Shown here: piece after piece, positions 38,393 to 47,209 of the stretch | Layout of the letters: every line of letters starts with the position of its first letter | Numbering within the stretch: the stretch's first letter is position 1 | Assembly (NCBI GenBank): GCA_963792655.1 | Contig: CAWBWU010000001.1 | Coordinates: 496,001-560,000, forward strand | Length of the DNA: 64,000 bases | From: DOZZ01 sp963792655 | Lineage (GTDB): Bacteria > Acidobacteriota > Terriglobia > Bryobacterales > Bryobacteraceae | Direction of reading: 5' to 3' | The notes under the pieces: generated by a model | Database searches by the model: none | What the model was told of the DNA's origin: nothing | The model's input: the letters and a program-made list of their open reading frames with translations, nothing else | Translations under genes and position numbers: made by a program

Positions 38393-40831
38393 GTGTCATT
38401 TTCGATCAATACGAACATCGCGTCGCTTCAGGCGCGCAACAATCTGCGCCTGAACAGCGATTTTCAAAGCAAGACTATCGCCCGCGTCACCTCGGGCCTG
38501 CGTATCGTCAACAGCGGCGATGACGCTGCGGGCTTAGCCATTGCCAATGGTTACCGCTCGAGCGAAGCCGTTCTCACCCAGGGTATCCGCAACGCCAACG
38601 ACGGTTTGACGCAGCTCCAAACCATCGATGGCGGCGTCAGCAACATCTCATTGCTGCTCGATCGCGCGCGCACTCTGGCAACTCAGTCGGCCACCGGTAC
38701 GTTTACCGGAGACCGCGGCGGTCTGAATAGCGAATTCAAGAGCGTACTGTCGGAAATCGATCGCCAGGCGCAATCCATCGGTCTCAACTCCGGCGGTGAC
38801 TTCGCGAAACAACTGCAGGTATTCATCGGCGGCGGTAAGGGTTCCTCAGCGCTGGCGATCAGCAACAACGGTGCGGTCAACCTCGATCTCAGCAACTTCG
38901 CTGTGGATAGCAAGAGTCTCGGCCTTACTGGCGTTCAGGCGTCCGGCACCGCCGGTACCGATATCGGCAGCGGCTCGCGCTACACCTCCGTCTCGGCCAT
39001 CGTGGGCGATGCGAACAATACTTCAACGGAAGGCACGGCCGGATTCACCAGCTTTTCCTTCTCGGGCCCGGGCTTCTCTGACAGCTTCGGTAACTCTGTA
39101 GTAAAAGTGGCCGTGAACCTGGCGGGCGTCAGTGACACCACCACGCTGGTGAATGCCATCAACACGGCAATTACGGCGACCGGCAACGGCGGCTCACAGC
39201 AGGCGACGGCGTTCAAAAATGCCGACGTAACGGCCAGCATCACGACGGACGCAAGCGGCAAGCAGCAGTTGTCGTTCAACTCGAGTGTCGCCGCGTTCCA
39301 GGTTCAGGCGGGCGACTCGGTTTCTAACGCGCTGCTCGGCAACTTCGTAAGCGCGACGGCCGCGGATGGTAAATCGGCAGACGCGACGGCCACTGGTGCA
39401 ACTGCCGTAGCTTCGGCCGCGTCGGTTGCTGAAACTGTGAAGATCCGTCTGACCGGCACCGGCGTCACGGGCACTGCTGGTGACATCAGTGTCAGTGTCG
39501 CGGGTACGGAAGCATCCGCAGCCGCGCTGTTGACAGCAGTTCAAACCGGCCTGGCCGCCAACACGACCCTCAGCGCTCTTGGCGTGAAAGCGTCGCTGAA
39601 CGGCTCGGGCAAGCTGACGTTTTCTGCGGGTGCTGGACAGAGCTTCGACGTTCAGGCTGCGGGCGACGTAAACAACTACCTTGGACTCGGCTCATTCGCC
39701 ACTTCAGTTGGACTCGCGGGCGGCTCCGGTAACTTCGACTACACGTCGATCACGGCTGCGGCTGCGGGTACATCGGGCAAAACGCAAGGCCTGGCGATCT
39801 CGGTCGATGGTGGCAAAGCAGTCGATCTCGGAACGCTGACCGGTACCGGTTCAGAGACTACCGACCTGAATGCGATCAACAACGCGATTCAGGGAAGCGC
39901 TGCTCTGCGCGGCGCCGGTGTGATCGCAATCGACAACGGCGGTAACATCGAGATCAAAACGGCCGGAAGCGCCAATCTTCGCGTGAACTTCTACGCGACG
40001 GGCGCGGGTTCGGACGGTGACGCCTTCGGTTTCGGCGCGGCCGCCACGACCTCCACCGGCACGGCGTCTCCGGGCTTCGTCTCGACGGTCTATGCCGCGA
40101 AAGAAACCGTGAATTCCAGCGGTGCTTATCAAAGCGTGAACGCCGGCACCAATACCGATGTATACGCATTCTCCGGATTGCGCTACGCGAACGACACCCA
40201 GACCATTTCGATCAACGCGGTCGATGCCTCGGGCGTTCAACACGCGCTCACCGTCGGGCTGACCAAGTCCAACGCGAGCACTTTGGATGGCGCTCTGCAG
40301 TACATCAACTCGCAGATTCAGCAGTCAAACGATCCCATTCTTCGCGGCATCGCAGCGCTGAAGGAACAGAACGCGGGCGGCACGGCAGAAGGAATTCGCT
40401 TCCTGAGCAGCTCCAACGCGTTCCAGGTTGCCCTCGGCGTTACTGCGAACGGCAACGGACTGGCGGATAGTGCGGGCAACCAGGGCGTCTCTTACAAAGC
40501 GGCACTCAACGGGGCTGGCGGATCGGCTGACATCAGCAATCAGGGCACGGCGCAGGCTGCTGTCACGGCACTCGGAGCGGCGGTTGCGGCGCTGGGTAGA
40601 TCGCAGGGCGTGGTCGGCCAGGGCGAAAACCAGTTCACCTTCGCGGTCAACCTGGCCCAGTCCGAAGTCACCAACCTGACGGCTTCCGAATCCCAGGTAC
40701 GCGACGCGGATTTGGCGGCGGAATCGGCGAACTTGACGAAAGCGCAGATTCTGGTTCAGGCGGGTGTCGCTGCACTGGCCCAGGCCAACTCGGCGCCCCA
40801 GCAGCTCATCTCGCTCCTCCAGGGCAGATAA
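38393..40831 (+). CDS. fliC: Large flagellin with four internal IN-like modules
   Basis: 812 aa from GTG 38393, about twice the usual size. D0/D1 N-terminus: SFSINTNIASLQARNNLRLN, VTSGLRIVNSGDDAAGLAIA, NGYRSSEAVLTQGIRNANDG. C-terminus: FAVNLAQSEVTNLTASESQV RDADLAAESANLTKAQILVQ AGVAALAQANSAPQQLISLL. The insert of about 500 residues holds four related modules of the flagellin IN type (about residues 215-315, 360-430, 465-545 and 600-690), each with a VNAINTAI-like helix and a glycine/threonine-rich beta stretch. Intact despite its length. A strong terminator follows. Confidence 0.93.
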   Translation: MSFSINTNIASLQARNNLRLNSDFQSKTIARVTSGLRIVNSGDDAAGLAIANGYRSSEAVLTQGIRNANDGLTQLQTIDGGVSNISLLLDRARTLATQSATGTFTGDRGGLNSEFKSVLSEIDRQAQSIGLNSGGDFAKQLQVFIGGGKGSSALAISNNGAVNLDLSNFAVDSKSLGLTGVQASGTAGTDIGSGSRYTSVSAIVGDANNTSTEGTAGFTSFSFSGPGFSDSFGNSVVKVAVNLAGVSDTTTLVNAINTAITATGNGGSQQATAFKNADVTASITTDASGKQQLSFNSSVAAFQVQAGDSVSNALLGNFVSATAADGKSADATATGATAVASAASVAETVKIRLTGTGVTGTAGDISVSVAGTEASAAALLTAVQTGLAANTTLSALGVKASLNGSGKLTFSAGAGQSFDVQAAGDVNNYLGLGSFATSVGLAGGSGNFDYTSITAAAAGTSGKTQGLAISVDGGKAVDLGTLTGTGSETTDLNAINNAIQGSAALRGAGVIAIDNGGNIEIKTAGSANLRVNFYATGAGSDGDAFGFGAAATTSTGTASPGFVSTVYAAKETVNSSGAYQSVNAGTNTDVYAFSGLRYANDTQTISINAVDASGVQHALTVGLTKSNASTLDGALQYINSQIQQSNDPILRGIAALKEQNAGGTAEGIRFLSSSNAFQVALGVTANGNGLADSAGNQGVSYKAALNGAGGSADISNQGTAQAAVTALGAAVAALGRSQGVVGQGENQFTFAVNLAQSEVTNLTASESQVRDADLAAESANLTKAQILVQAGVAALAQANSAPQQLISLLQGR

Positions 40832-40848
40832 GCTCTCGCTGAAACATG

Positions 40849-40880
40849 AGGGCGGCGCGTAACAGCGTCGCCCTTTTTCT
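40849..40880 (+). terminator. Rho-independent terminator after the flagellin gene
   Basis: AGGGCGGCGC (40849-40858), a 6-base loop and GCGTCGCCCT (40865-40874) pair over ten positions with one G-T wobble, followed by TTTTCTTT. Confidence 0.9.
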
Positions 40881-40939
40881 TTGTGCGAATGGCCGGAAAC
40901 CCAGCAGAAACCGGCCGTCGTCTAAAATGTAAGTAACCA

Positions 40940-42027
40940 ATGCTTCAACTACGCCGCGCGATGGCGGCAGGGTTAGAAGGTTTCCTTCGCCTGGCATTCC
41001 TCGCTGTCTTCACCCTTCCTGCGCAGGCCGTCACTATCGGAACTGCCGGTAACGCGCCGTGCCTCACGTGTCACAAGACCCAGTCCGTACCTCATGCTCA
41101 CACCGCGATGGGCAATGCTCTTGAGACCGTAAAGGAATGCGAGATATTGAAGTCGCACCCGCGGCTCACCTTCCAGAAAGACAAGTACCACTACGTCATC
41201 ACGCGTGATGGCGACCAAAGCATTTATGAAGTGACGCGACGGTTCCCAAACAGTAAAGGTCCCGATCGAGTGGGCGTTTGGTCTCGGTTCAGCCGGTCAG
41301 ACTTATGTGTTCCAGCGCAACGGCGTGTACTACGAAAGCCGTGTCAGTTTCTTCAAAGCCATTCAGGGTTTAGATCTCACGATGGGCGCGGCTGCGATGG
41401 AGCCGCGCGATATCGATCAGGCGGCAGGGCCGTGTCATGTCGGCACGCGAAGCGTTCGATTGCTTCAACTGCCACTCCACAGACGCGGGGAAATCGCGGA
41501 CCGTAGATGTGGCTTCACTGCGGCCCGGCATTCAGTGCGAGCGGTGCCATGGCAGCGCGGCCGCTCACGTCGCAAGCTTCAAAAGCGGCAACGTGCAACC
41601 AGCGTCGATGAAGAAGCTGAGCGCGATGAATACCGAAGAGACTTCGGACTTCTGCGGACAGTGCCATAGAACCTGGTCTCAAATCGCAACCAACGGACCG
41701 CAGGGCGTCAACAACGTTCGCTTTCAGCCATACCGTTTGACCAACAGCAAATGCTACACGGTCGATGATCCGCGCATTCGCTGCACCGCCTGCCACGATC
41801 CCCATAGCGATGTGGTCACCACCCCTGCCAGTTACGATTCCAAGTGCTTATCCTGCCACGCGGGGGCGACACACGCTGTAGCCAAGGCGACCGCGCCGAA
41901 GTGTCCGGTCGCGACAACCAATTGCGTGACCTGCCACATGCCGAAGCTGGAATTGCCCGGCTCGCATAATCTCTTCACCGATCACCAGATCCGCGTGGTC
42001 AAGAAGAACGCGCCGTATCCGAACTGA
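40940..42027 (+). CDS. Secreted multiheme cytochrome c (seven CxxCH) (frameshifted)
   Basis: About 360 aa with a signal peptide (LEGFLRLAFLAVFTLPAQA). Heme sites in order: CLTCH, CFNCH, CERCH, CGQCH, CTACH, CLSCH and CVTCH, the last in TTNCVTCHMPKLELPGSH, which resembles NrfA/octaheme-type C-termini. Frames break near 41262 (extra G; corrected PIEWAFGLGSAGQTYVFQRN) and near 41430. It precedes a CRTAC1 protein, a pairing that suggests a shared electron-transfer or surface role, but the substrate is unknown. Confidence 0.88.
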
Positions 42028-42060
42028 GCAAACAACAACTCATACAATAGAAACGAATCC

Positions 42061-43741
42061 ATGAGTCTGACGCGCCGCCAACTTCTCGCCATGACAGCCG
42101 GTTACGGCGCCGCGAGTCTTCTCAAAGCCACCGAGCCCAAATCCAAGCCGCCCTTTGAAGAGGTTCCGCCAGGCGTCAGCGGCATCACGTGGACTCACGA
42201 TAACGCCATGTCGGACGAGCGCTACCTACCCGAGACACTCGGACCTGGTTGCGCTTTTCTCGATTACGACAACGACGGTTGGATGGATATCTTCCTGGTC
42301 AATAGCGGCCCCGCGGATTTCTATCAGCCGAAGAAGCCGTTGCGTAACGCCCTCTACAAAAACAATCGCGACGGCACGTTCACTGATGTAACCGAGAAGG
42401 CCGGTGTGGCCGGCGCTGCGTTCGGTATGGGAGTCGCGGTCGGAGACTTCGACAACGACGGCTATCCCGACATTTTCGTCACGGCTTACGGCAAGTGCAC
42501 GCTGTACAAGAACAACGGCAACGGCACCTTCACCGATGTGACGAAGAAGGCCGGACTCGAAACGAATGGCTGGACCACGAGCGCGGTCTGGTTCGACTAT
42601 GACAACGACGGCAAGCTTGACTTATTCGTCTGCAGCTTCGTCGCGTACGGCACCAAGTCGCATCTATCATGCGGCGACAACAAGCTCGGTCATCACTACT
42701 ACTGCATTCCGCGCGTGTTCAAGGGAACGCCCAGCTTCCTCTATCACAACAATGGCGACGGCACATTCACCGATGTCACGAAGGGCACCGATATCGAGAA
42801 GTCGCTCGGCAAGGCGCTCGGCGTTGTCGCGACGGACATCAATAACGACGGCCGCATGGACCTGTTCGTCGCCAACGACACCGTCCAGAATTTTCTGTTC
42901 GTGAATCGCAAAGATGCCGCCGGAAAAATCCACTGGGAAGAAGAGGCTCTCGCCGCCGGCGTCGGCTTCAGCGACAACGGGCAGGCGCGCTCAGGAATGG
43001 GCGTCGACTCCGCCGATGTATTTCAGAGCGGATCGCAGGATCTTTTTGTCGCCAATGTCGATCAGGAGATGTTCTCGCTTTATAAGAACAACAAGGACGA
43101 GACGTTTAGCGATGTCGCGCATGCCAACAGCGTTGCCCAGTCAACGCGGCTGTTGAGCGGCTGGGGTCTGAAGTTTTTCGACTACGACAACGACGGCAAC
43201 ATCGACCTGCTGCTTGCGAACGGGCATCCGGACGACATGATTGAGAACTACTCGGCGCAGGTGAAATACAAAGAGCCGCTCGTGTTGTTCCATCAGGAAA
43301 ACGGCAAGCTGGCGAACGTGACGCAGAGTGCCGGGCCGGCGTTTACCAAGTCTTATCCTGCGCGCGGACTCAGCGTGGGCGACTTCAACAACGATGGCCA
43401 GCTTGACGTTCTGATTGCTACCAACGGCGGTGCTCCAGTGCTGCTCAAGAACAATGCGGCCGAGGGCAACCACTGGCTCGGTCTGAAGCTTGAGGGCACG
43501 CACTGCAACCGCGACGCGATCGGCGCGCGCATCACGTGGTCCTTCAATGGCGTGAAGCGTTCCCGGCTCAAGACCAACGGCGGAAGCTATCTCTCTTCAC
43601 ACGACCCGCGCGAAGTGCTTAGGTATCGGCAAAGCTGAAAAGATCGATTGGGTCGAGATCAAGTGGCCGCAACCGAGCGGCAAAGTCCAGCGAATAGAAA
43701 AGCCGCCACTCGATCGCTACATCACGGTCAAAGAAGCATAG
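42061..43741 (+). CDS. CRTAC1 family FG-GAP/ASPIC-UnbV repeat protein (one frameshift)
   Basis: About 560 aa with a Tat-like start (SLTRRQLLAMTAGYG). Repeats of the type FLDYDNDGWMDIFLVNSGP, VGDFDNDGYPDIFVTAYGKC, WFDYDNDGKLDLFVCSF, ATDINNDGRMDLFVANDT, FFDYDNDGNIDLLLANGHPD and VGDFNNDGQLDVLIATNGGA form a calcium-binding beta-propeller. The C-terminal ASPIC/UnbV domain follows (RSRLKTNGGSYLSSHDPREV). One frame break near 43619 (CTTAGG for CTAGG); the corrected end VLGIGKAEKIDWVEIKWPQP stops at 43741. It follows the cytochrome gene by 33 bases. Confidence 0.92.
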
Positions 43742-43744
43742 AGG

Positions 43745-44419
43745 CTATTTGATCTCCATTACGCGATCGAGGCTTTTCTTCGCGATGTCGGGCACGGTCG
43801 CATCCTCGGCCGGATAGCCTACAGGAATCAACAAATACGGACGCTCGTTCTTGGGCCGTTCGAGAATGCCGGCGAGGAAGCCCATCGGGCTCGGCGTATG
43901 GGTCAGAGTAGCAAGCCCGCTCAAGTGAAGCGCGGCAAGTAGAAAGCCAGTCGCAATTCCAACCGATTCCTGCACATAGTAGTGACGGATCTTTCGCTCG
44001 GCGCCGTCTCTCTCAACCAGACCGTAGTCGATGCGGAACACCACGATCAGGTATGGCGCGGCTTCGAGAAACTCCTTGTGCCAGTCTGTCCCGAGCGGCG
44101 CCAACGCTTCAAGCCAGTCTTCCGGCATGCGGTGTTCATAGCTTTCGCGCTCCTCTGCTTCGGCGGCCTCGCGAATGCGGCGCTTCGTTTCCGCATCCTG
44201 TACCACAACGAATTTCCACGGCTGCTGATTGGCTCCGCTGGGAGCAAGCGCTGCACACCGAATCGCATTTTCGATTAGCTCAAACGGGACAGGTTCCGCA
44301 GAAAGAAAGCGCACAGATCTGCGGGATGCCATTCGCTCACGGAACTCACGCGATCGCGCAAGCTGTTCTTCGCCCGGAATACGTTGGAACTCCAGCGGCT
44401 TATGAGGATGCGGATTCAA
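43745..44419 (-). CDS. Nitroreductase-family flavoprotein, iodotyrosine deiodinase-like
   Basis: 224 aa. FMN-binding RRSVRFLSAEPVPFELIENA, APSGANQQPWKFVVVQDAET. The active-site lid EAEERESYEHRMPEDWLEAL APLGTDWHKEFLEAAP lines up with human IYD and keeps the Glu, Tyr and Lys that hold the zwitterion of a halotyrosine. This makes reductive dehalogenation of halotyrosines a credible activity; BluB or a general nitroreductase is less likely. No signal peptide. It is convergent with the CRTAC1 gene (three bases apart). Confidence 0.87.
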   Translation of the reverse strand: MNPHPHKPLEFQRIPGEEQLARSREFRERMASRRSVRFLSAEPVPFELIENAIRCAALAPSGANQQPWKFVVVQDAETKRRIREAAEAEERESYEHRMPEDWLEALAPLGTDWHKEFLEAAPYLIVVFRIDYGLVERDGAERKIRHYYVQESVGIATGFLLAALHLSGLATLTHTPSPMGFLAGILERPKNERPYLLIPVGYPAEDATVPDIAKKSLDRVMEIK

Positions 44420-44457
44420 ACTCTAGTTACTCCAGGATGGTGAGGCGATCTGAATCG

Positions 44458-46914
44458 TTACCGCAACTCGACTTCTTCCGCGGCGGCGCGCGCCGGAAGC
44501 GTAACGCCCCAGCGCCCGTCGACTTCGGTCAGTTCGCGGGTCCTGCGATTCACCAACCCCTGTTTGTCGCGCGGTAGCCAGCCCACTACTTCAACGCGGT
44601 ACTCGCGCCACCACGGTTTCCATGTGCCTTCCTGCTTTGCGATCTGCACATGCACCGCGCCGTCTGTTGACTGCGAGCAAGTGAAGTGGATGCGCGCAAA
44701 GTTCCCGTTCCGAAAGTCGAACGTGTGCCCGTCGTCAGTGTAGACCTCTCCGTCACATGGGTCGGTCGCGGCAGCCGGAGGAAATACGCGCAAGGTCAGA
44801 GGACCTTGCGGCGTCTCTGCGGTGCTCTGGGTCAACGGCGAGATGGGCAAGATGCTGCCCGCGCGCACATAGACGGGAAGCTGTTCGAGCTTCGGCGTGA
44901 TCGAGATCGTCTTCTCCGATGTCTGAGTCTTCTGTTCCATGTCGCGCTTTTCAGAACGCTCGCCGCTCATGAACTTCTTGCCGGTCCAATAGTCGTACCA
45001 GGCGCCAGATGGAAGATGAACGGTGTAGGGCGCGACCTCTTCTGGCGACGGACTCGGAGCAATCAATACGCGGCTTCCCAATAAAAATTCCGCACCACCC
45101 GTAGTGAGATCGTAGGGAGTTCCGTCCGCAGTCTGATGCGGGAACTCCAGAAACAGCGGGCGATTGATGGGCAATCCATCGCGCGACCCCTCTTCGGCAA
45201 GTGTGTAGAGGTACGGCATCAGGCGATAGCGTTCTTCGATAAAGCGACGACGGATTGCTTCGTGCTCCGGCCCGTCCACCCAAACTTCGTGCCGCCGTGT
45301 TCCATCTTGTGAGTGGTCGCGATCGATTGGCTGGAATGCCGAGATCTCGATCCACTTGGTCAGCAGATCCGCTGGCGGCGATCCCGCGAAGCCGCCCACG
45401 TCGGCCCCGGCAAGCGAAAATCCGCTCAGCCCCAGATTCACTAATTGCGGCACGGTCATCCTCAGGTGATTCCACGTTGCGCTGTTGTCGCCCGTCCATG
45501 TCACGGCGTAGCGCTGACCTCCGGCGTACGTAGCGCGTGTCATCACGAACGGCCGTTCATTCGGCCGCAACGTTAATTGACCATCGGCAGTGGCGCGCGA
45601 GTTCTGCATGCCGAAGACATTGTGAATCTCCAGATGCGATGTAGTTCGTTTCAGAAAGCCGGGCTCGTCGATGCGGTGCTGCACATCGTCGGGCATCGTC
45701 TTCGTCGCGGTCGCGAAGATAGCGGGCTCATTCATGTCATTCCAGAAGCCCGCCACGCCATCGCCGACGAAGCCCCTGTAAAGAGTTCCCCACCATTGAC
45801 GCGTCGCGGCACGCGTGAAATCGGGGAACACGGAATCCCCCGGCCAAACTTTGCCCACGTACATGGAGCCGTCGGCATTCTTCAAGAAGTGGTCACCCGC
45901 GACGCCCGAATCGTACGGCGCATAATCTGCGTTGGGCTGCCGGGCGACATGCAGATCCGTGATGACGATCAACTTGAAGTCCTGACGCGAGAGCCCTTGC
46001 ACCATCTCTTTGAACTCCGGGTATGCCTCGCGATTTACAGTGAACGGCCAGTTCTTGTGCTGGAAGTCGATGTCCAGCCAGAGCACGTCACTGGGAATAT
46101 GATCGCGACGCAGACGGTCCGCTACTTCGTGCAGTTGCGTCGCAGGGAAGTAAGAATACCGCGACTGCTGAAATCCGAGCGCCCACAACGGCGGCAGCGG
46201 CGACGGGCCGGTGAGCCAAGCCCACGCTGTCACGACTTGCTTCGGCTCCGGGCCATAGATCAGGTAGTAATCGATGGGGCCATTCAGCGAGCCGAACGTG
46301 TAGCGCGCCGGGTCGCTGCGTCCAAAATCGAAATTCGTTCGCCACGTGTTGTCTAGAAATACACCCAGCGTGCGGCCCCGATTCCAATCCAGAAAGAACG
46401 GAATGCTCTTGTAAAGTGGGTCGCTCGATTCCTGCCAGCCATAGTTGTCGGTGTTCCACATCGTGAATGCCTGGCCGCTGCGGTCGAGCGGTCCGGGCTT
46501 ATCGCCCAGACCGAAGAAGTGGTCTGCCGTTGTTCGCTCTTTAGTGACTTCGAAACGCGTTCCATCCCAGCGCACCGGAGCCGCATCCTTCTGCAGCACG
46601 TTGCCTTGAATGTCCGTTACAGTCAGGCGCAGCGCATCGTCTGCGGCGACGCGAAGTGAACGTGTGCGGAAGCCGCGGGGTTCCGGGGTGACGGTAATGT
46701 GGCTGGTTCGCGACGCCGGTAACACCGCCCAGGATGCATCTTCTGGGACCGCACTGCCCTTCCACATCCGCACGCGCAATATGTCGTCGCGCAAAGCCGT
46801 GACCTCGAGCGTGGCGCCGTCTGCAGTCAGTTGCATGCCGCTGCGCGACTGCCCGTCCAACTGTGGCAACGCGATGACAACCGAGAGTACGAGCAAATGA
46901 GCGAGCAGTCGCAT
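44458..46914 (-). CDS. Glycoside hydrolase family 31 (alpha-glucosidase/alpha-xylosidase type), secreted
   Basis: 818 aa, intact, with a signal peptide (MRLLAHLLVLSVVIALPQLD). An N-terminal beta-sandwich precedes the barrel: FGLGDKPGPLDRSGQAFTMW, PLPPLWALGFQQSRYSYFPA, DVLWLDIDFQHKNWPFTVNR, the nucleophile region GFWNDMNEPAIF (Asp), RYAVTWTGDNSATWNHLRMT (acid/base Asp) and GADVGGFAGSPPADLLTKWI. A C-terminal beta domain follows. Exact sugar specificity cannot be read. The GH92 gene upstream in the same direction suggests joint use of alpha-linked glycans. Confidence 0.92.
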   Translation of the reverse strand: MRLLAHLLVLSVVIALPQLDGQSRSGMQLTADGATLEVTALRDDILRVRMWKGSAVPEDASWAVLPASRTSHITVTPEPRGFRTRSLRVAADDALRLTVTDIQGNVLQKDAAPVRWDGTRFEVTKERTTADHFFGLGDKPGPLDRSGQAFTMWNTDNYGWQESSDPLYKSIPFFLDWNRGRTLGVFLDNTWRTNFDFGRSDPARYTFGSLNGPIDYYLIYGPEPKQVVTAWAWLTGPSPLPPLWALGFQQSRYSYFPATQLHEVADRLRRDHIPSDVLWLDIDFQHKNWPFTVNREAYPEFKEMVQGLSRQDFKLIVITDLHVARQPNADYAPYDSGVAGDHFLKNADGSMYVGKVWPGDSVFPDFTRAATRQWWGTLYRGFVGDGVAGFWNDMNEPAIFATATKTMPDDVQHRIDEPGFLKRTTSHLEIHNVFGMQNSRATADGQLTLRPNERPFVMTRATYAGGQRYAVTWTGDNSATWNHLRMTVPQLVNLGLSGFSLAGADVGGFAGSPPADLLTKWIEISAFQPIDRDHSQDGTRRHEVWVDGPEHEAIRRRFIEERYRLMPYLYTLAEEGSRDGLPINRPLFLEFPHQTADGTPYDLTTGGAEFLLGSRVLIAPSPSPEEVAPYTVHLPSGAWYDYWTGKKFMSGERSEKRDMEQKTQTSEKTISITPKLEQLPVYVRAGSILPISPLTQSTAETPQGPLTLRVFPPAAATDPCDGEVYTDDGHTFDFRNGNFARIHFTCSQSTDGAVHVQIAKQEGTWKPWWREYRVEVVGWLPRDKQGLVNRRTRELTEVDGRWGVTLPARAAAEEVELR

Positions 46915-46984
46915 AACGGTTAATCATCTTATGTGATGGCGATGACAAGCGCACCGCAGCTTTAGGACACTGAAAACCGGACCC

Positions 46985-47081
46985 GTCAGAGGCGCGACTG
47001 GAAGGAGCGCATTGGCCTGGGTTCGGACTCTTGGAATGCGTGAGCTTTCGGCTGTGCGCTCCTTCCAGTCGCGCCTCTGAC
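46985..47081. repeat. Perfect 27-base inverted repeat in the GH92-GH31 gap
   Basis: Arms 46985-47011 and 47055-47081 are exact reverse complements (each starting GTCAGAGGCGCGACTGGAAG on the outward read) around a 43-base loop. No coding frame and no T-run follow, so it is not an ordinary terminator. It differs from the REP pair at 13993. It could be a dispersed small palindromic element or an mRNA processing/stability hairpin. The rest of 46915-47209 holds nothing else I recognise. Confidence 0.85.
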
Positions 47082-47209
47082 AACTGTGCGGACGCCAGCA
47101 CTGCACATTCGTCAACGCAGTGTTAGGACAATATCTCGCAATTGACGCGGGACCAGATCAAAATATCCGCGCGCGTAAGCGAGCGGTCAGCACAGATCAA
47201 ACGGTAAGT

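Noticed and set aside
40891..40916. GGCCGG...CCGGCC dyad before the cytochrome gene as an operator or riboswitch
   Set aside because: Only six pairs in GC-rich DNA; no aptamer-like structure can be supported.
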